A stretch of DNA of 64,000 nucleotides from Serilophus lunatus (GCA_013399895.1 VXBA01011246.1:188485-252484), one strand, 5' to 3'; positions 12,063 to 26,177 are shown, counted from the first letter of the stretch. Program-made: numbers and translations. The notes: generated from the sequence alone by a model not told the origin.

Positions 12063-12084
12063 TTTTTTTTTTTTTTTTTTTTTT
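12063..12084. repeat. Poly-T run
   Basis: 22 consecutive T. It directly precedes the 3'UTR-like stretch that follows. Confidence 0.9.
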
Positions 12085-12099
12085 AATATATATTATGTA

Positions 12100-12235
12100 G
12101 TATAAAATCTACAGATTGATGTACTCTTTTGTAAATATTCTGTATTTAAGGCATCGGCTCCCTCTGTCTGTACATTTTTGAAGTTTGCATTAAAAAGGTT
12201 GTTTTGATCAAACAGTCTGAAAAATGTTCATTTTT
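12100..12235 (+). other. Possible 3'UTR-like end with ATTAAA signal
   Basis: TTTGTAAATATTCTGTATTTAAGG is followed by a CTGTCTGTAC (Pumilio-like TGTA) segment, then GCATTAAAAAGG (ATTAAA near 12189-12194), then a T/G-rich run. This texture resembles the end of a vertebrate 3'UTR. No linked coding exon is visible in the window, so the call is weak. Confidence 0.2.
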
Positions 12236-12937
12236 CTCTACCTTTTTTCTTATACAAAATATATGCATCTCGTTACACTTCTTCTAAATATAAGTCTGTG
12301 ATTTTGAAAGTGAAGATCAAATGCAACTTAATGATCTCTCAAGTCTCCTCCTGTGAAACAATATTACCATGGTCATCTTTTTGTCTTTTGCACACAGAAG
12401 AAACACACATAAATTTTGTCTCTTTCCCTTTTGTTTTTTTGTTTTTTTTTTCCTTAGTGACCTGTGAATTTGAATCACCTATATTTTGATAAGTTTGCCT
12501 TTGATTTTCCTTTGGATGAAATTAATATTCTTGCACAGTAGGACATGTCTTATAGCATAGACCAATCCTGGCAATTATAAAGAAGAAGCAATAAAGTGAT
12601 TACTTTTATTTTCGATTTCTATACCTTTTTAATTGGTACACTGTGTCCTTCCCTACTGTGTGGAGTGCAGAGCAAAGTGTGTGGGTATTGACCCTTTATA
12701 CAGAATTGGTGTGTCACTGTAATTCTGTGTTGTCTTCTTTAGAAGAATAATGAAGTAATCTCTGCTTACTGTAGATATCTCAAAATATGCAATTAAAAAG
12801 ATGGAGATGAGTTTTAGTGAACAAGATTTCTGCATAAATTTTATTTATATTGTTTTTTCCTTTATTGCTGTGTGGTACATTTATTATATCTTAAGAAAAC
12901 CTAGTCAAACTAAAAAATTCATAAACAACCACAACAA

Positions 12938-12983
12938 AAACCTCACACACACAAAAAAACCCACACACACCCCGAAAAAAAAA
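12938..12983. repeat. CA/A-rich low-complexity tract
   Basis: Short (CA)n runs separated by A and C runs. Confidence 0.8.
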
Positions 12984-13191
12984 AGAAAATTTATAAAAGA
13001 GAAGGCGAATAAAAAAATCTAAAGCTTTTGAGTTATGGTTATTTATACTCAATCTGAGAGAAATAAGTTAGTTTTCAAAAAGTCTTGAAGAGAAGAAGTG
13101 ATAAATTCCGATGGGTAATGACCTGTCTGTAAACAATTCTGTCTGACAAGGATAGACACTACATGCTCATAAGGAATCAAATGACCCGAAG

Positions 13192-13215
13192 AAAAAAAAA
13201 AAAAAAANAAAAAAA
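13192..13215. repeat. Poly-A run with an ambiguous base
   Basis: About 24 A with one N at 13208. The length is probably unreliable in the assembly. Confidence 0.85.
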
Positions 13216-16200
13216 GGAGATGGCAGATTAATTGGTAACAGAAGTAAAAAGTCACACCACTGCCACATTCAGCTTTGGGATGTAACAATGCCTGAAACTG
13301 GATGACAGAGACACACATAATACAAGGGTGGCAGTAGATGTCAGACACATCTCTGAAGTGTGTGGCACTGTTACAATTATCCAAAATAAAACCATGAACT
13401 GCAAGGGACGTGTTAGATACAGACTTTGTCTCCTGGCGAAAGGAAATCATCTTAGAAAAAATGAGCTGCTCCAATGAGCTGATATATTAAAATGATGGGG
13501 CAATGATTGTTCTGCATTCCCTGATCTTGCACATGTACATTTAAAATATGTCTGTTCCTGACTAAAATATGATTAAAAAGTATAGTTCTTGCTAAGGTAA
13601 AATTAATATTCATGCTCACAAAAAAGGCAGGCAAAAAAAAAAGTAAAATTAACTTTCTCTGTGATTATTTATCAAAGTGGGATATTTAGCAAGTTTTCAA
13701 CTGGCTGATTAATATTATGTTGAAGGTTACATCAGAAGACTTAGACTTTCCAATATGTCAACAATTTTCAACCCCTGAGAACACTGGTATAAGAAAAGTG
13801 ATTAACCTTCTCAAAGTTCTTCTCATTTTCTCATTTTTCTGAGGAAGAGTTTAGTGAGCAAAAAATAAATAACAGACTGTTTAATATCTTCTCTAGGCCA
13901 GAATTGTTCAAAACAATACTAAATAAGGAAGTGCATGTTGTGAGTAGTCATATCTTTCTTCCTTCCCTACAGGCTCCTGGGAGCTAATGTAGTTACCATG
14001 CAGAGGTGTTTTTTCTGAGTTTGAAAGCTGCAGAATATATTGGACTGATACTCTATTCACCCTCTGATTTTTCAACTAATCTGCCATATTTATTTGTACT
14101 TATCAGTGAATTAAAAAAATAATATGTGATTCTCAGTTATTATATGTAGGCAAATTGATTCCCTGAAACAGCTGAAAATGAGTTCTTTTCCATTTGCTCT
14201 GTTGATTTGCAGCAAATCAACTTGATACATTCTACAAGGGTTTTCCCTTTTCCTGGTAATTTTTTACTGTAATTTAAGCATACAATTAAAAGCATAGAAA
14301 ATGGATCAAAGCTAAAGCTGTAAAAAGCACAAAAGACCACCTGTTGTCCAGTGTTTTAACCATAACTGATGCTATACAGATACATGGGCACACCTCTCCT
14401 CCTATTAAAATCCTGTTTATTTCAGGGAGTGAATAATGCCATACAATGTCTGTGCTTTTCTGTTGAGATTTCATCACACATCAGTTACTGAATGGTATCA
14501 GTTCTTGCCTGTGAATGTAGTTTTATGCTCTGAGCAGAACAAAGCTTTTTTTTAATGGCAGCCACTGTGGATCTTCAGGCTGCTTTAACTCTAATTCCAT
14601 GCTTTAGTGGGAGATGTAGAAAAAAGAATTTTGATTTCAGATACAGGCTAATTTTATCTTAAGGATCTTGCTAGGACAGCTCTGTCCCTCTCAGTGGAGT
14701 AACCCTGCTCTTCTGTGCAATGGCCATAGGAGACAAATACATCAAGGCCTGGACTTCCATGGAACAACAAGTGAAGATGGTTTTGTTCTTGCTTCTTGTT
14801 TTTTTACTCCTGCAGAAGAGTTTCAGTGGAATTGCTCCTATAGAATAGTCTTCTGTACAGAGATATGTTTGAAAAGGAAAGTGTGTGATCCTGGGATATG
14901 TTTTTGACCGTGCCCAGAACTGAGGGCCTTTGTGCGAGTGTTTTGTTGCTGTGAGAACGGCACGTGTCCCCTAAGGCCATGCTGCAGGTGCTTTGCAGAC
15001 TGACTGGCTTATGCATCAGCTATTGCACCAGGTTTCATCATCTTTTTTCTAAGAAAAGAACTGGTTTTATTAGCTGATATGAAATACTGGAATTCTAGAT
15101 CTAGACTTTGTTTATATATTACTCCAATATTGCTAGGAAAATATAATACAGGTTACTCAAACTATTGTCAGTGTTAATCACTTGCACTACACAAACAATT
15201 GTTAGAAATCCATCAGCCATGAAATTTCATTTTATAATTGCACATGATTTACTTAACCATCAAGAAAAATTGATAGTGCAAGTAAGATATTAAGATTTAT
15301 ATTTTTGTAACTCAAGATATCGATATAGACTTACACTGTTGTGTGTATTTGATTTTATCCCTCTATCCAATCAATGAAATCTATGTTGTGAGACTAAAAA
15401 GAACTATACATAGGAAACAAATCAATAGGATTAAAACAGATTGCAATTGAGCCACCAAAAATAAATATGATTAAATTAGTAGTGATAAAACAGACAATAT
15501 ATGCCTGGAAACATCATCCAGTATTATACTCTTAAATTACCTTTAAAACTGTTCTTCAGTATTAACTTCAGGTGTTCTGGAAAAAAATTAATCTTCAGTC
15601 TATGCATGTTTACTAAATAGATGAATGAAACATTACAAGTGAATGTGATGTGGTTTTAAGTCTTTGCATGATGGAGACTTTGAACAAAACTGGACAAATG
15701 CAGCACACTGCCAGTGAATTCTTTGTCTTTAAATTGAACAAAGTCAAATGGTAGGGGAAGTGCAGGCTCATAAAAGAGAATATTCAATTATTCTTGCCCT
15801 CAGGCTCATCCTGGCTACCACTTAGATAACCCACAACTGACTCTTCTACAATCTACTTTTTAAATTTTTTTGAAGTAATCTTACAAAAATGTGACAATAA
15901 TTCTTAACAGATATCAGGGAAGAGATGATAGTGGTGAATGTGTTTCTATTTTTTTCCCTATTGACACTGGTTCATGCATTTGAAACAGGTATGTAATTTC
16001 AGAATAGCCTTATGGAAACAAAACATGGTCCATTTAGCACAAATTCATTAATTCCGATGGAACTATGTTGAGGATGGATCTTAATCCGGATCCTTTTATT
16101 ACTTTTTTTTTAGTTAACAGCAGTCTTTATACTTTACAAGTACCTTTCGAATGTAGTTTTGATGCATGTTTCTTTACTTTTAGCATTGAAAGGACTCCAA

Positions 16201-17477
16201 TGCTTTCATGTCTTAAGAGAAAAAAATGCTTTCAAAGTTTATATTTGACATAAAAAATTGAAACAGCAGAGTTAAACAATATTCTTCAAGGTCACAAATT
16301 TTATACTTTTGTTGGAAACTCACCTCATGCTGCATTTTTAAATAATATATACAGTACGAAAAATAGATTTTATTCAACCTATTGTTACCTATCTTCATGT
16401 ATTTCCAAGAAGAAAGCACTTCACACACAGTTGGATTTTCATCACGGGTAAGCCCATATACCTGTATGTATATGCACACACAGATAATTACTAACCACAC
16501 AGATAGATATATATATAAATTATACCATCCTTCATTTGCTGTTCTGTACATTTTTTTGCTGAAAAGATATTATATAGATTTTACATACTGACTGCTCTGC
16601 TAAAAATCAAACTACTCCTTATTTCACCAATACCATATGAAGGCTTAATGACGCATGAAGACATCATAAATGTTGATCGACAAACAAATATAAACACTTA
16701 GGCAGAATCTAATTTATCATGAAACCTCTCTTTCGTAGTTCTGTAAATTTTCTAATAGATTTGAGTATTACTGATAAGTTTTAAATGCTATTTTTTTATC
16801 AACTTTGGCAAAAAGGTCTAAGAAAAGTATTGATTGCCTACCATCTTAATATCTGGTATTTTGTCTTGACCAAAGTAATTTTATGGTATTTTTATATGAG
16901 GACAGTATGCAAAAGTATTATCCAAGGAGAGGGCAAAATAAGATTGTGTACTTAGTTATGAAACAGAATTTTGTACTGAAATTACCTCAATTTTTGTTGT
17001 ACTGAATGTCACGTTGTCTTTTAGTGGGAAAAAAGGAGAGCAGTGCTTATTTGTCTACAATAGCTGTCTAACTGTGCTCTAAACACGATGAAACAGAAAC
17101 AGACACTTCTTCAGTGTGCATGCATGTGAATTTCAATATGACTTGCTGAAACAGCCAATCCAGATGCCATAGAAGTGTTTTGTGAGTTATGCACTCCCAG
17201 ATTACATGTACTATTGATTCTGATTTTTCCAGTCTCAAGTTTTATGTGATTCTTATAAAAAATTTTATTTATCACTTAGGGAGCTTCTTAGCAGATGCAA
17301 TTAATGAAATCAGAGCAGAAGATTTAATTAAGAAAAAGCAAGCCCACTTTAGCCCACTGTTTTAAATGTGTTATATATGTAGGAACAGGGTTCAATTTAA
17401 TCATAGTTGTTCGATTAGAAGAATATTACATTTTCTGGTACTTGTCAACATTAAAGACCAAAAAATAATAAAAAAAT

Positions 17478-17511
17478 TGCACTATAGTACAGTATGCACT
17501 ATAGCACAGTA
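17478..17511. repeat. 17-bp tandem duplication
   Basis: TGCACTATAGTACAGTA is followed at once by TGCACTATAGCACAGTA, with one difference. Confidence 0.9.
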
Positions 17512-20469
17512 TGTTTACAACTTTCTTGACATAAGTATTTATGTGCATTCTGCTACTGATCATATATTATGTGTAGGCTTCATTCTGCCCAACCAGTAGT
17601 TAAGTATAGAAGTGGTTAGACTTATAGTCATTTATATGTATAAATACGCAGACACTCACTGCAAATGAGTTAACTTTGATCACATAGATAAACACACAAC
17701 TAAGAGGCAAATTATAGTTTGCAGCCTGTCCATATATAGAAACCATATGGTTGTATATGTCAGATTTGTGTTCATTATACTCGGCTCAATAAAATCAACC
17801 TAAAAACCAAACCAGCAGACTATAAACATCATGCATAGCTATAGAAAAATAGCTGCTTATAGCACGTTTTACTTACTTTGTCCCTGGGGTTTGCTTAAAG
17901 GTGTTTGCAGAATATCAAAATGACCCCCCCAGACCACAGGAGTATGGGTATAAATGAGAATTCCTTTGACTGATTAACCAATTACCACAAAGTACCATAG
18001 TCTATACTCTGCATATTAACTGGCGTGTTATCAGGCAGTGGAGAGAATTAAGAAACTGTAAATACATCAAATGGAATAAGTATGCACAGTAAAATAAAAA
18101 CATTTTTTTTGAAATCAGATTTTTCTAGTATGTGTTGTGGTTCAGTAGGACAAGGATGTCTATTTCTTTATTTACTTATTACAATGTTCTCCATTTTTGT
18201 TTTCATTGCATTCTTTTTGGACTGTTTTCTGCTTGGCTTGCATCTTTGGATCAGTGTCTGTGGCAGTGCTCTAATAACTGATGCAATCCATGGACTTCTC
18301 TTAATGGGATATGAATGCTACCACTTCAGCTTCACACAGCTCTATGGCCAGTTTCATGTTAAAAGTATTTTCCTTGGGCTGAATCTCAGATCTCCTTGTG
18401 AAGGTTACTCTTTTAGCAGTAGTGTCTGTGATACAAAATGAGTACAGAAGTCAATAATTTTAATGTTGTCTTCAATATGATATAGATCTAAATTTTCGTT
18501 AAGTAGTTCAGATAATATTCACTCAAATTCTCCTTTTAACAAGCTCCTAACAAATTGTGAGATATTCAGAGTATTTTATTCAAAAACATCATGTAGGTTT
18601 TTAATCCTTTCAATAACATTCTAATGTTTGGAAAATAGATGGCACTTGTCAGACCAGGACACAGATGACTGCTAAAGAAGTTTTTTGTAGCGGAAAGTTT
18701 GTCTTCTTGCTGTCTAGGGAGAGGCTAATTCTTTAATAATATTGTTTGTGACAGATCTCTAGGTCATAGAAGTCCTGATATATTTTTAGAAATCTTTCTT
18801 TGAATAATTTGTGAAAATTAAACTCCAAATTTTTTGAGATCGATACACTGAAGAACACTTACTCTTAGGAAAAAACAAAACAAAACAAAAAACCAAACAA
18901 AATTAAGAGAAGACTCTAAAGACAATTCGACCCAGAGATAAACAGAGAAAATGCTATTGCTCTGGAAATCTAATAGAGATTGGTGAGTATTCTTTAATTT
19001 CTTTTGTGTGCACATAATAGCTGTTTATTTTTAGTGTAGCAGCTCATAATTTTCATACTAATTTAGTTAAACCTGAAGACAATAAGTAAATATCTACAAA
19101 TCCTGTTGCTGAATGCTGTTGCCTTTTAAAGCAGAATATTGTCCTTAATTTAGTGAGATCACTTGTTATTTGCAGCATCTGTTCATCTTCTAAGCAGAGT
19201 GATTTTAAATAACACAGAGTTGAACAGATTATTTTGTACCTTATTGTTAGTCGATGTGTATATTTAATATTTGAAAAGCTATCTGTACATTTATCATGGT
19301 TGAAATACTTTGATGTAGTTATGAAATAACATGATTACTTTTCCTCTCATCTTTATTTGCACTCTTGTTATTTAAAATACATTTAGGAAAACAAAACAAA
19401 ACAAAAACAGAAAGAGAAAAGAAAAAATAGAACCCTTCCAGAGTTTGTGCCAAACACAGGTTAAGATTAGCAACACTACTCTAGAAAAATGTTTATTTCA
19501 AATTTTACAAGATCAGGTTATAGAAACTCTTCAGTGACAAAGCAATATGAAAAGACTCTTTCACTTACAGGAATGTATTTGTTACTCCAAATATAGAAGA
19601 AAGAAGTACATCTTAGGACTTCTTCTCGGTATATATCTACAAATAGGAAAACTAAATTATTAATATACCTGATTAAGTCTATAGAAACGGATTAATTATT
19701 ATGAAGAACAGATTCTGCTACATTAGCTGCAGCAATAGGTGAATATTAGTCAATTCAAGATCTGCACAAATATGTTTTCCTACTAACTAGCTCTTCAACA
19801 CCACCCAGTGCCTAATCCTGAATATGCATTCCTTTTTGGTGCACAACCCAAAGTGTGAAATGTCAGTCAGAGCTATAAAGGCACATTAACCAAGGAGTTG
19901 AGTAAATTACTTGTGGATGGGAATACATCTGTAATTTAAGTCTTATAGTGGCTACATGACATATATTTTGGATTTGAAAAACAGGTTAGCTAGCCTGAAT
20001 TCTCTGAGCAGGATCAGGTTGTTGTTAGTGTCTCACTAGTCTCATTTATTTTGCTTTTCTTGTGTTTCCTCATGAAAATGTATCATGTGAATATCCTGTT
20101 CCCCCAAAAGTGTTCAAGACCTGTCCTGCCAACAAGCATTTAATAATTAAATAATTCCTGGCTTTTTAAATCAAAAGTCTTTTTCACATGTTAGACAGCT
20201 TTACAATATATGTACATGGAATACTCATTCATTGTTTGGTGATCAGTGCCAGGGTCTGGCAGAAGAATTATTTTGAGCTGCTTCCTTCTCAGATTGCTGG
20301 TGCAAAACAGAAGCAGGATCTGAAAATCCTCTGTTTCATCCAGCTCAGTCCTAAAATTACAATCGACATAAATGCATTTATTTATAAGAAAAAATGGAAA
20401 AAAAATATTTAATTTTAAGTTTGTTTTTGCATTGCTCTGTACTGGTGCTTGGAGAAGCCCAGGCACATA

Positions 20470-20496
20470 ATTAACACCATTAACATCATTAACATT
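20470..20496. repeat. Three 9-bp tandem units
   Basis: ATTAACACC, ATTAACATC and ATTAACATT lie head to tail. They sit inside unique sequence and may be a small minisatellite seed. Confidence 0.85.
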
Positions 20497-23400
20497 GATC
20501 TGGAGGACAACTGCTTCTGAGAAATCATTGTTTTGATTTATCATGATTATTCCTTCTCTAAGAATGTTTAAAGCAAAATATTAGACTTTGTGGAGCTTAT
20601 GCCTATTGTATAGTAAAATTAAACTATCTTCTCTTTAATGAAGCACTCATACTTTTAGAGTAAGAACCATTTTTTATCTCTGTGGCATCCCAGCTATCGT
20701 GACATAAAACTTTTCCACTTTAAAATAGAAAAATTTTTACAAGGAAACATATTCATCCCTAAGGTATACTGTGTTGCAGGTTTTTTTCAGTCACTTTGTG
20801 TGTTTTACACTTCTACCACACTTTGGAGATTTTGCCAGAAGTCTTGAACAATGCAAATGTTTCTGAATTCTCAGTTTCTATGCAAAAACAGCAAGTCTTT
20901 TCTAATGCTGATCTTTAAGAGACTAAATGCAGATCAACACTACACTGAGCTGTACTTTATTCAATAAGTGTCTACCAAGTTTTTGCTAAGTTGCTTAGTT
21001 GGGAATAGCAAGAAACCAATCTCCATAAATTGACCTTTTAGCTTCAACTGAGCAGGTCTCTACTGAATAACAATTGTAAATATATAAACCTAGACAAAAA
21101 GACAACAAATGTAAGCCAAGGAACAGGAAGTCTGGGCTGCTTTGTGAAGAAAAACTTAAGCAAGAGCTAATGATGAAGAGCGAAGAAGGGAGGACTGATG
21201 CCCTCAGCAACAAGGGTAGTCTGGTAGTACCAAAGGGGAGACAAGCTGGGGCAAAAGCTCTGTAGAGGCCATATACATCCATAGTGACAAAGCAAGTTCA
21301 AGTCCAAGCCTCTAAGTCATACCACCAAGGCTAGAATCAGCAAGATGAGGGAGCAAAGCTAGGAATACCCATGGCATAGTGCAGAGAAGGGACAAGGCTG
21401 AGGGTTGCAGAGTCTCTTGTTGCATTCAGGACCTCAAGAACAAAAGCCAAACATACCTTTTAGTGAACTGAATCCACATTCAGGTTTTCTAGTGATATAT
21501 GAAAAAGCAAGAGACATGAAGAGAAGTACAAATATTTGCTTTGGCACAGCATGTTCCACTTCTTGTACTGAGTATTTATAAAGGAACCAAAAAAGCTAAT
21601 TTCCCAGAAATGTCAGTGCTTTTGCTATTCCTTCTTCTTTACAGAAAAGACCAGGTGATGCAGCATATGTGTACGATGTGTGAGTTTCAACTTTCACTTC
21701 CTTCTCCTTTACAATATATCCAAGACTACTTTTCCTACCTCCTAGGCTGTTCCCCAGTATGTCATAAAAAATAAGAAAAGGTATATAATGATGTTAGATC
21801 ATCTGATGTTGACATCATGACATTAGGCAACTGTTCCTCCAGCCTCCCTGATTTATGAATTCTCTACTCATTTGAGAAAAATAATAAGTTCCTGGTCCTT
21901 AGAAAATCCTACTACTTTAAAGGACTGCTTAGTAGTGATGGCCATTCCAGCTAGATCACATTATTCATCCAAAGAGCTTTCCTATCATCACTGGCAATGC
22001 CTTTCCAGAGGCGTAAATGAAAGCTCCAGCTTACAAACCAGAGACCCTTTTTTAGCTTTTGGGATAATATTTTTCATTGGAAAACTATAATATAAACAGA
22101 GAAACTGCCTTAAAAGATATTAAAGGTTTTTTTAAGTTGTTATTTACAACACATGCAAATTCTCCTTTCTTGCTTTCTGTAGTTTGTTTGATTGGTTTTT
22201 TTCTCTATTCCTGGTAATAAATGAACTTCACTCCTATTTACAGTTGACTTTGTTAATATACAAAAATAAATGCCTAATAGTTTGCAAGGATCTCAATTTA
22301 TGTGTTAGTTTAACTGTTGTTCTTTGGGATCTTAATTTAAATGCAAGCTGGTCTCCTTGACATTAATTTAGGATAAGAATGCTGGATCTTTCATTTATTT
22401 AAGTTATTCACTACCTCTTAAGGGCAATAGGATATTTCATAAGTGAAATTCATGTAAGCACTTTTAATAAAGGTATTATTTTTGTAGACAACTTTTCCCT
22501 TTTCTTTGGTCTAAAAATTATATGTCTATGTACAAACTTATCAATATTTTACTCTTCAAAGAAGAATGTGGATGTCTTTTTTTTTTGAGGGCAAATCCTT
22601 TTCAATTTTACATTTAATTTTAAATCAATGTGCATATCAGTATGTCTCTAATAGATTGGAGTTAGCTTAGTAGATTTTGGAACTGACTATTTTTTGCTGT
22701 GTCTTAGTGCTCTTATTGTTGGAAGAATCTAAGAAATTTTACTAAGACTAAATATATATTTATCAGTTTTATTGATATAAGATTAAATCATCTTTGATTC
22801 AGCAAATTATTTTGAAGAACTTGATAAATGGCTAATTTTCTTAAACTATAAAATCCACTATTAATATACTGGCTTGGATGCAATTTTTTCCTGGCATTTA
22901 CTACATTTCAAGTAAACACTGTAATCAATCACATCATGCAATATTTACTATGTACTAGTAGCAAATAATCTGGAACCACTGATGCAAATGTACATCTTTA
23001 TAGTGAGAGTGGATCCCACAGGGTGTTTTTTTTCCCGTTAATACCTGTTGCAGACTGATGTAACTCATCTTCTTTCTTGGATATGTAAAGACCTGTCTGC
23101 AGATTTACTGTGATACTAGGTCTGAAAGACATATAAATAAGCAAAGTGATTCTAAGTGTAAACCAAGTAAAAGACAAATGTGGTTTCACTACTTACCCTC
23201 AGGCAGCAAATGATGTTTGTTTTTCGTCAGCTACAGATATAACTCCATTTCAAATACATGTGAAAAAACACAGAAATATCAAGTAGATACTAATTTTGAA
23301 GGTATTGGAAAAAAGTCACAAATATTCAACTGTAAGTTCATCAAGCATTTATGCAGACATTTACCAAGGTATATTTTCCTTTCATACCAAATCTGATAAA

Positions 23401-24182
23401 ACTTTGAGATGTTGCCTAGTCTTTTCTCCTTCTCTTCCCCTGTATCATCCATCATTATGCTGCTTCCCTGAGGGATGAGTTGGTTCAGCTCACTGATGAC
23501 AGCAACTATACTTCTCAGCATGTGGGAGGGAAAAGGGGATTAATTTTCTGTCAAATGAGTGTATCAGCCAACTCATCCTGTGGGCTGAAGCTTGCAAGGG
23601 AAAAGATAGGAGTGTGTATATGGTAAACAGGACCTTTTAGCAGCTGGCTGAATTTAGATGTGGTGAAAAACTCTTTTGTCACTCTGCAGTTGTGAATCCA
23701 AGAACACATGCAATGTTACTTGGAAAATCTTCAATAGAAATCACATGGCCAAGCAATTTATTAATGCACAAAAGTTTTTATATTCGTAAACAGAATTGTA
23801 TATGTCACACACAGGACATTTGCAACCTGTGTGTGAAGTCTTCGCTTTGGCCAGGTGACATGCTGCCCAAGCATTTACAAGAACTCAGTCACTAGACAGG
23901 AAAACACTGAGTCTATCATTTAGCCAGCAATTACTTTAACTTCTTATGCAGATGGAGTGATGTTCTGTGTTTTTCTAAGGCGAAAATCTAATAGCATAGC
24001 ATAAATACATTTGTTTCCATTATCTGTTTTCACAAAGTGCTGGAATAGAGGTGGAAAAGAAGTGCAAAGCTTAGACAAGTCTAAGTTAGAGGTGGGGCAA
24101 CTCCCAGCATAGATACCTGCCTAGTGTTGTTTGCCCTCCTCTGCTCTGGTAATGATGTAGGCAAGTGCTGTGAATTCCTGCT

Positions 24183-24951
24183 TGTGGTGGGTTAGCTTGA
24201 CTGAGGGTCAAATCCCAAGCCAGACATACTCTCACTCCCCCTTCTCAACAGGACAGGGGCAGAAAACGGGATGAAAAGCTGATGGCTGAAGGTAGTCAGG
24301 GACATTGCCTGCCAGTTACCTTCACATACAAAACTGATTACACTTGGGGAAAATGAATTTGCTTTTTATAAGTCATAACAGATTTGAATGTTGAGAAACA
24401 AACACAGAAATTAAAACCATACTCTCCCTCGTCCATTTTCCTTTCCATGCTCAACATCTCCATTCCCAGCTTCTCTACCTCTTATCCCTTGACTGGTGTA
24501 GGAAGATAGCAAATGTGTATTGTGGTCAGTCTGTACCAACTTCTTCCTCCTCTTAGTCTCCTTTGCTCAATAGTGCATCCTATCCATGGATTGAAGTCCT
24601 TCAGGATAAACCTGCTTCAGCATAGGTTTCTCTACAAGGCGCAGTGTGGATATCTGCTCCTATGTGATACCTCCAGTGGGCGCAGGGGAGTCTTTTCTCT
24701 GGTGCTCGGAACATGTACTCCCTCTCCTTCTCTTCTCACTTTAGTTGTTTCTCACCTTTTTTCCTCATCCCTCACTGTTGTGCAACATTTTGCCCTTTTC
24801 AAATATGTTTTCCCAGGGGCATCACCATCTTGGCTGAGGAGCTCAGCACCGTCCTGTAGTGGGTCCTTTGGAGCTACCCCCATCATAGACGACAGCTCCT
24901 GGTCCCAAGTTATATACTCTACACATTATGGGCCAATCGCACCAAATGCTA
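24183..24951 (-). mobile_element. ERV LTR, family E copy 1 (minus strand)
   Basis: In minus orientation it ends CTAACCCACCACA at 24183. It contains an ACATATTT-AAAAGGG promoter segment and repeated units of the type AGCAGG..ATCCTGAAGGACT, as in the E copies at 31533 and 58135. The flank CTGCT at 24178-24182 is repeated at 24952-24956. That would place the 5' end (minus) at 24951, where it reads TAGC instead of TG. The duplication is therefore suggestive only. The copy is old: its AATAAA is lost and it is shorter than E3. Confidence 0.72.
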
Positions 24952-24956
24952 CTGCT

Positions 24957-25305
24957 TTCAAAAGCACAAATTATCTGCCTGTGAAGATACTACATTTCCT
25001 TAGAGTGTAGGTTTATAAATCTTTGTAACAATGTTCTCAACCCATGAGGTCCTTGTGGATCCATCACTGCCACTAATGCTGTCACTTACCCAGGTCTGCA
25101 CTGTCCTACAAACTATTCTTTATTTAAATATCTCTATTGTTATTTAGACAAAAAAGCCTTCTATGAGTCCACATACTTTTCCTGAGGTAGCTTTTGTTTT
25201 AGTCATACATTATTCTTCTACAGTACATGTTTCTTAGTGAAACCATTATAGATTTTGCTATTTGCTTCTATGGTTTAGTCATATGGGGTATGATGAGGAT
25301 CATGA
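24957..25305. other. Unique spacer between two LTRs
   Basis: No gene or repeat was recognised in these 349 bases. Confidence 0.6.
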
Positions 25306-25310
25306 GTAAG
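25306..25310. repeat. Target-site duplication, left copy (GTAAG)
   Basis: Exact match to 27268-27272. It directly precedes TGTGGTGGG. Confidence 0.8.
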
Positions 25311-25396
25311 TGTGGTGGGTTTAACCCCTTTAATCACCAAGAGGGCGTGCACAAAAATGATGGAAGACTGAACAGATTTTCAACGGCAGGTAACAG

Positions 25397-25402
25397 TTTA
25401 TT
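25397..25402 (-). terminator. Polyadenylation signal of LTR A2
   Basis: TTTATT on the plus strand reads AATAAA on the minus strand. It is equivalent to 1415-1420 in copy A1. Confidence 0.6.
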
Positions 25403-25456
25403 CTCTAGGGGCTCGACCAGGAAAACCTTATGGGACCCCCAGACAAAATACACAAA

Positions 25457-25785
25457 TGTCCTGGTTTGATGGACAAATTATTGATTAATAATTCGTGGAT
25501 ACAGAGGTAGTAAAGAAAATAAGAATTTATTATGAGGTAAGAAAAAAAAATTAACTTAAAAATCTTAAAATACTGAACCACCCCCCGAAGAAAACCCAAT
25601 AACCACCTCCCAAAAACCCCAAAACCATCCACAAACACCCCCACCCCCACCAGTTCCACAAATGAACAAACAACAGCAACAAAAAACTTATTCCTCATTT
25701 CAATGTCCAAAAAAGTTCAGTTAATCTGAAGGAGGTGGCAGGAGGTGCTGATGGCCATGGGGGGGAAGAGCAGCAGCACAGCTAA
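25457..25785 (-). mobile_element. ERV LTR, family B copy 2, 3' part nested in LTR A2
   Basis: It begins TGTCCTGGTTTGATGG and matches 7481-7810 along its length, including the AATAAA position (minus, 25531-25526) and the block of GAAGAAAACCCAA and CCACCTCCCAAAAACCC. It interrupts A2 at the point corresponding to about 1357 in A1. The left flank is ACAAA (25452-25456). The right end lies in the N gap, so neither its length nor its duplication can be checked. Confidence 0.75.
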
Positions 25786-26177
25786 NNNNNNNNNNNNNNN
25801 NNNNNNNNNNNNNNNNNNNNNNNNNNNNNNNNNNNNNNNNNNNNNNNNNNNNNNNNNNNNNNNNNNNNNNNNNNNNNNNNNNNNNNNNNNNNNNNNNNNN
25901 NNNNNNNNNNNNNNNNNNNNNNNNNNNNNNNNNNNNNNNNNNNNNNNNNNNNNNNNNNNNNNNNNNNNNNNNNNNNNNNNNNNNNNNNNNNNNNNNNNNN
26001 NNNNNNNNNNNNNNNNNNNNNNNNNNNNNNNNNNNNNNNNNNNNNNNNNNNNNNNNNNNNNNNNNNNNNNNNNNNNNNNNNNNNNNNNNNNNNNNNNNNN
26101 NNNNNNNNNNNNNNNNNNNNNNNNNNNNNNNNNNNNNNNNNNNNNNNNNNNNNNNNNNNNNNNNNNNNNNNNNNNNN
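25786..26177. other. Assembly gap (392 N)
   Basis: All N. It hides the right part of B2 and about 320 bp of the A2 R region. B1 is 1482 bp, so the missing sequence may be longer than the N count. Confidence 0.98.

Larger units (their letters stand above)
9309..24177. other. Long AT-rich unique stretch, no gene recognised
   Basis: About 14.9 kb without a recognisable exon, LTR or CR1. It holds homopolymer runs, a 9-bp-stem hairpin at 9616-9636 and short tandem duplications at 17478-17511 and 20470-20496. Two patches that look constrained or transcript-like (about 11270-11400 and 12100-12235) are listed separately. The longest open frame is 119 codons at 18082-18441 (plus). It is hydrophobic and cysteine-rich with no family I recognise. 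Confidence 0.65.

Noticed and set aside
18082..18441. 119-codon hydrophobic plus frame in unique DNA
   Set aside because: Cysteine/phenylalanine-rich translation typical of AT-rich non-coding sequence. No splice context or family resemblance.
24513..25010. 165-codon plus frame
   Set aside because: Antisense to LTR E1 and extends past its end. No domain recognised.
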